Source: Chondrilla cf. caribensis
Taxonomy: Eukaryota > Porifera > Demospongiae > Chondrillida > Chondrillidae
Assembly (NCBI GenBank): GCA_964020155.1
Contig: OZ026553.1
Location: forward strand, 1,434,479-1,498,478
DNA length: 64,000 nt
Direction: 5' to 3'
Made by a program: the position numbers and the translations under genes
The notes under the pieces: generated by a model
Seen by the model: the letters and a program-made list of their open reading frames with translations, nothing else
Told to the model about the DNA's origin: nothing
The model's database searches: none
Shown: piece after piece, positions 63,989-64,000 of the stretch
Layout of the letters: each line of letters opens with the position of its first letter
How positions within the stretch are numbered: position 1 is the first letter of the stretch

Positions 63989-64000
63989 ACACAAGCTCAC

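Overview
The window looks like AT-rich metazoan nuclear DNA with short introns and many repeats. A marine invertebrate, most likely a sponge or other early-branching animal, fits best: it has a fibrocystin-L gene with phytocyanin-like cupredoxin domains and a ROCO GTPase carrying a death-fold tail. The species is not identifiable from the sequence alone. All protein genes are split, so I rebuilt them exon by exon from splice sites and reading phase.

Layout. (1) From about 28.8 kb down to the left edge, the minus strand carries a fibrocystin-L (PKHD1L1)-like gene. Six unique exons at 28.8-23.8 kb encode an IPT/TIG region and family-specific linkers. A block of about 11 kb follows, present twice in tandem: copy A at 13.2-23.6 kb and copy B at 0.3-11.6 kb. 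The copies are separated by a 187-bp satellite array, and another satellite fragment lies left of copy B. The block encodes cupredoxin domains and the segment that follows a G8 domain. Copy A has a stop codon, a frame-breaking exon and two lost exons, and looks like a decaying duplicate. Copy B is nearly intact. The 5' end of the gene is missing at about 28.8 kb. (2) From 28.8 to 31.5 kb, the plus strand carries the last five coding exons of condensin II subunit H2 (NCAPH2), preceded by a short block that recurs at 51.7 kb. (3) From 32.1 to 51.6 kb, the minus strand carries a complete ten-exon gene for a 1152-residue ROC-COR (ROCO) GTPase with a C-terminal CARD-like domain. It converges tail-to-tail with the NCAPH2 3' part. 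(4) From 51.7 to 59.6 kb, on the plus strand, lie middle exons of NCAPH2. The last of these joins in phase to the first NCAPH2 exon at 29.2 kb, so the gene is split or permuted in this window, or duplicated with reciprocal losses. (5) From 60.5 to 64 kb lies a second large array of the same satellite.

Transposable elements explain much of the remaining structure. Several have exact boundaries because the empty site is visible in the other copy of a repeat: TA-flanked MITEs at 6.96, 25.0, 29.5 and 61.8 kb, and insertions private to copy A at 15.8 and 18.7 kb. A foldback element with a 9-bp target duplication lies at 52.3-53.5 kb, and a hAT-like element with a protein remnant at 36.2 kb. CA, CATA and minisatellite arrays fill many introns. 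The most notable items are the ROCO-CARD gene, the split NCAPH2, and the satellite-bounded exon-block duplication inside the fibrocystin-L gene.
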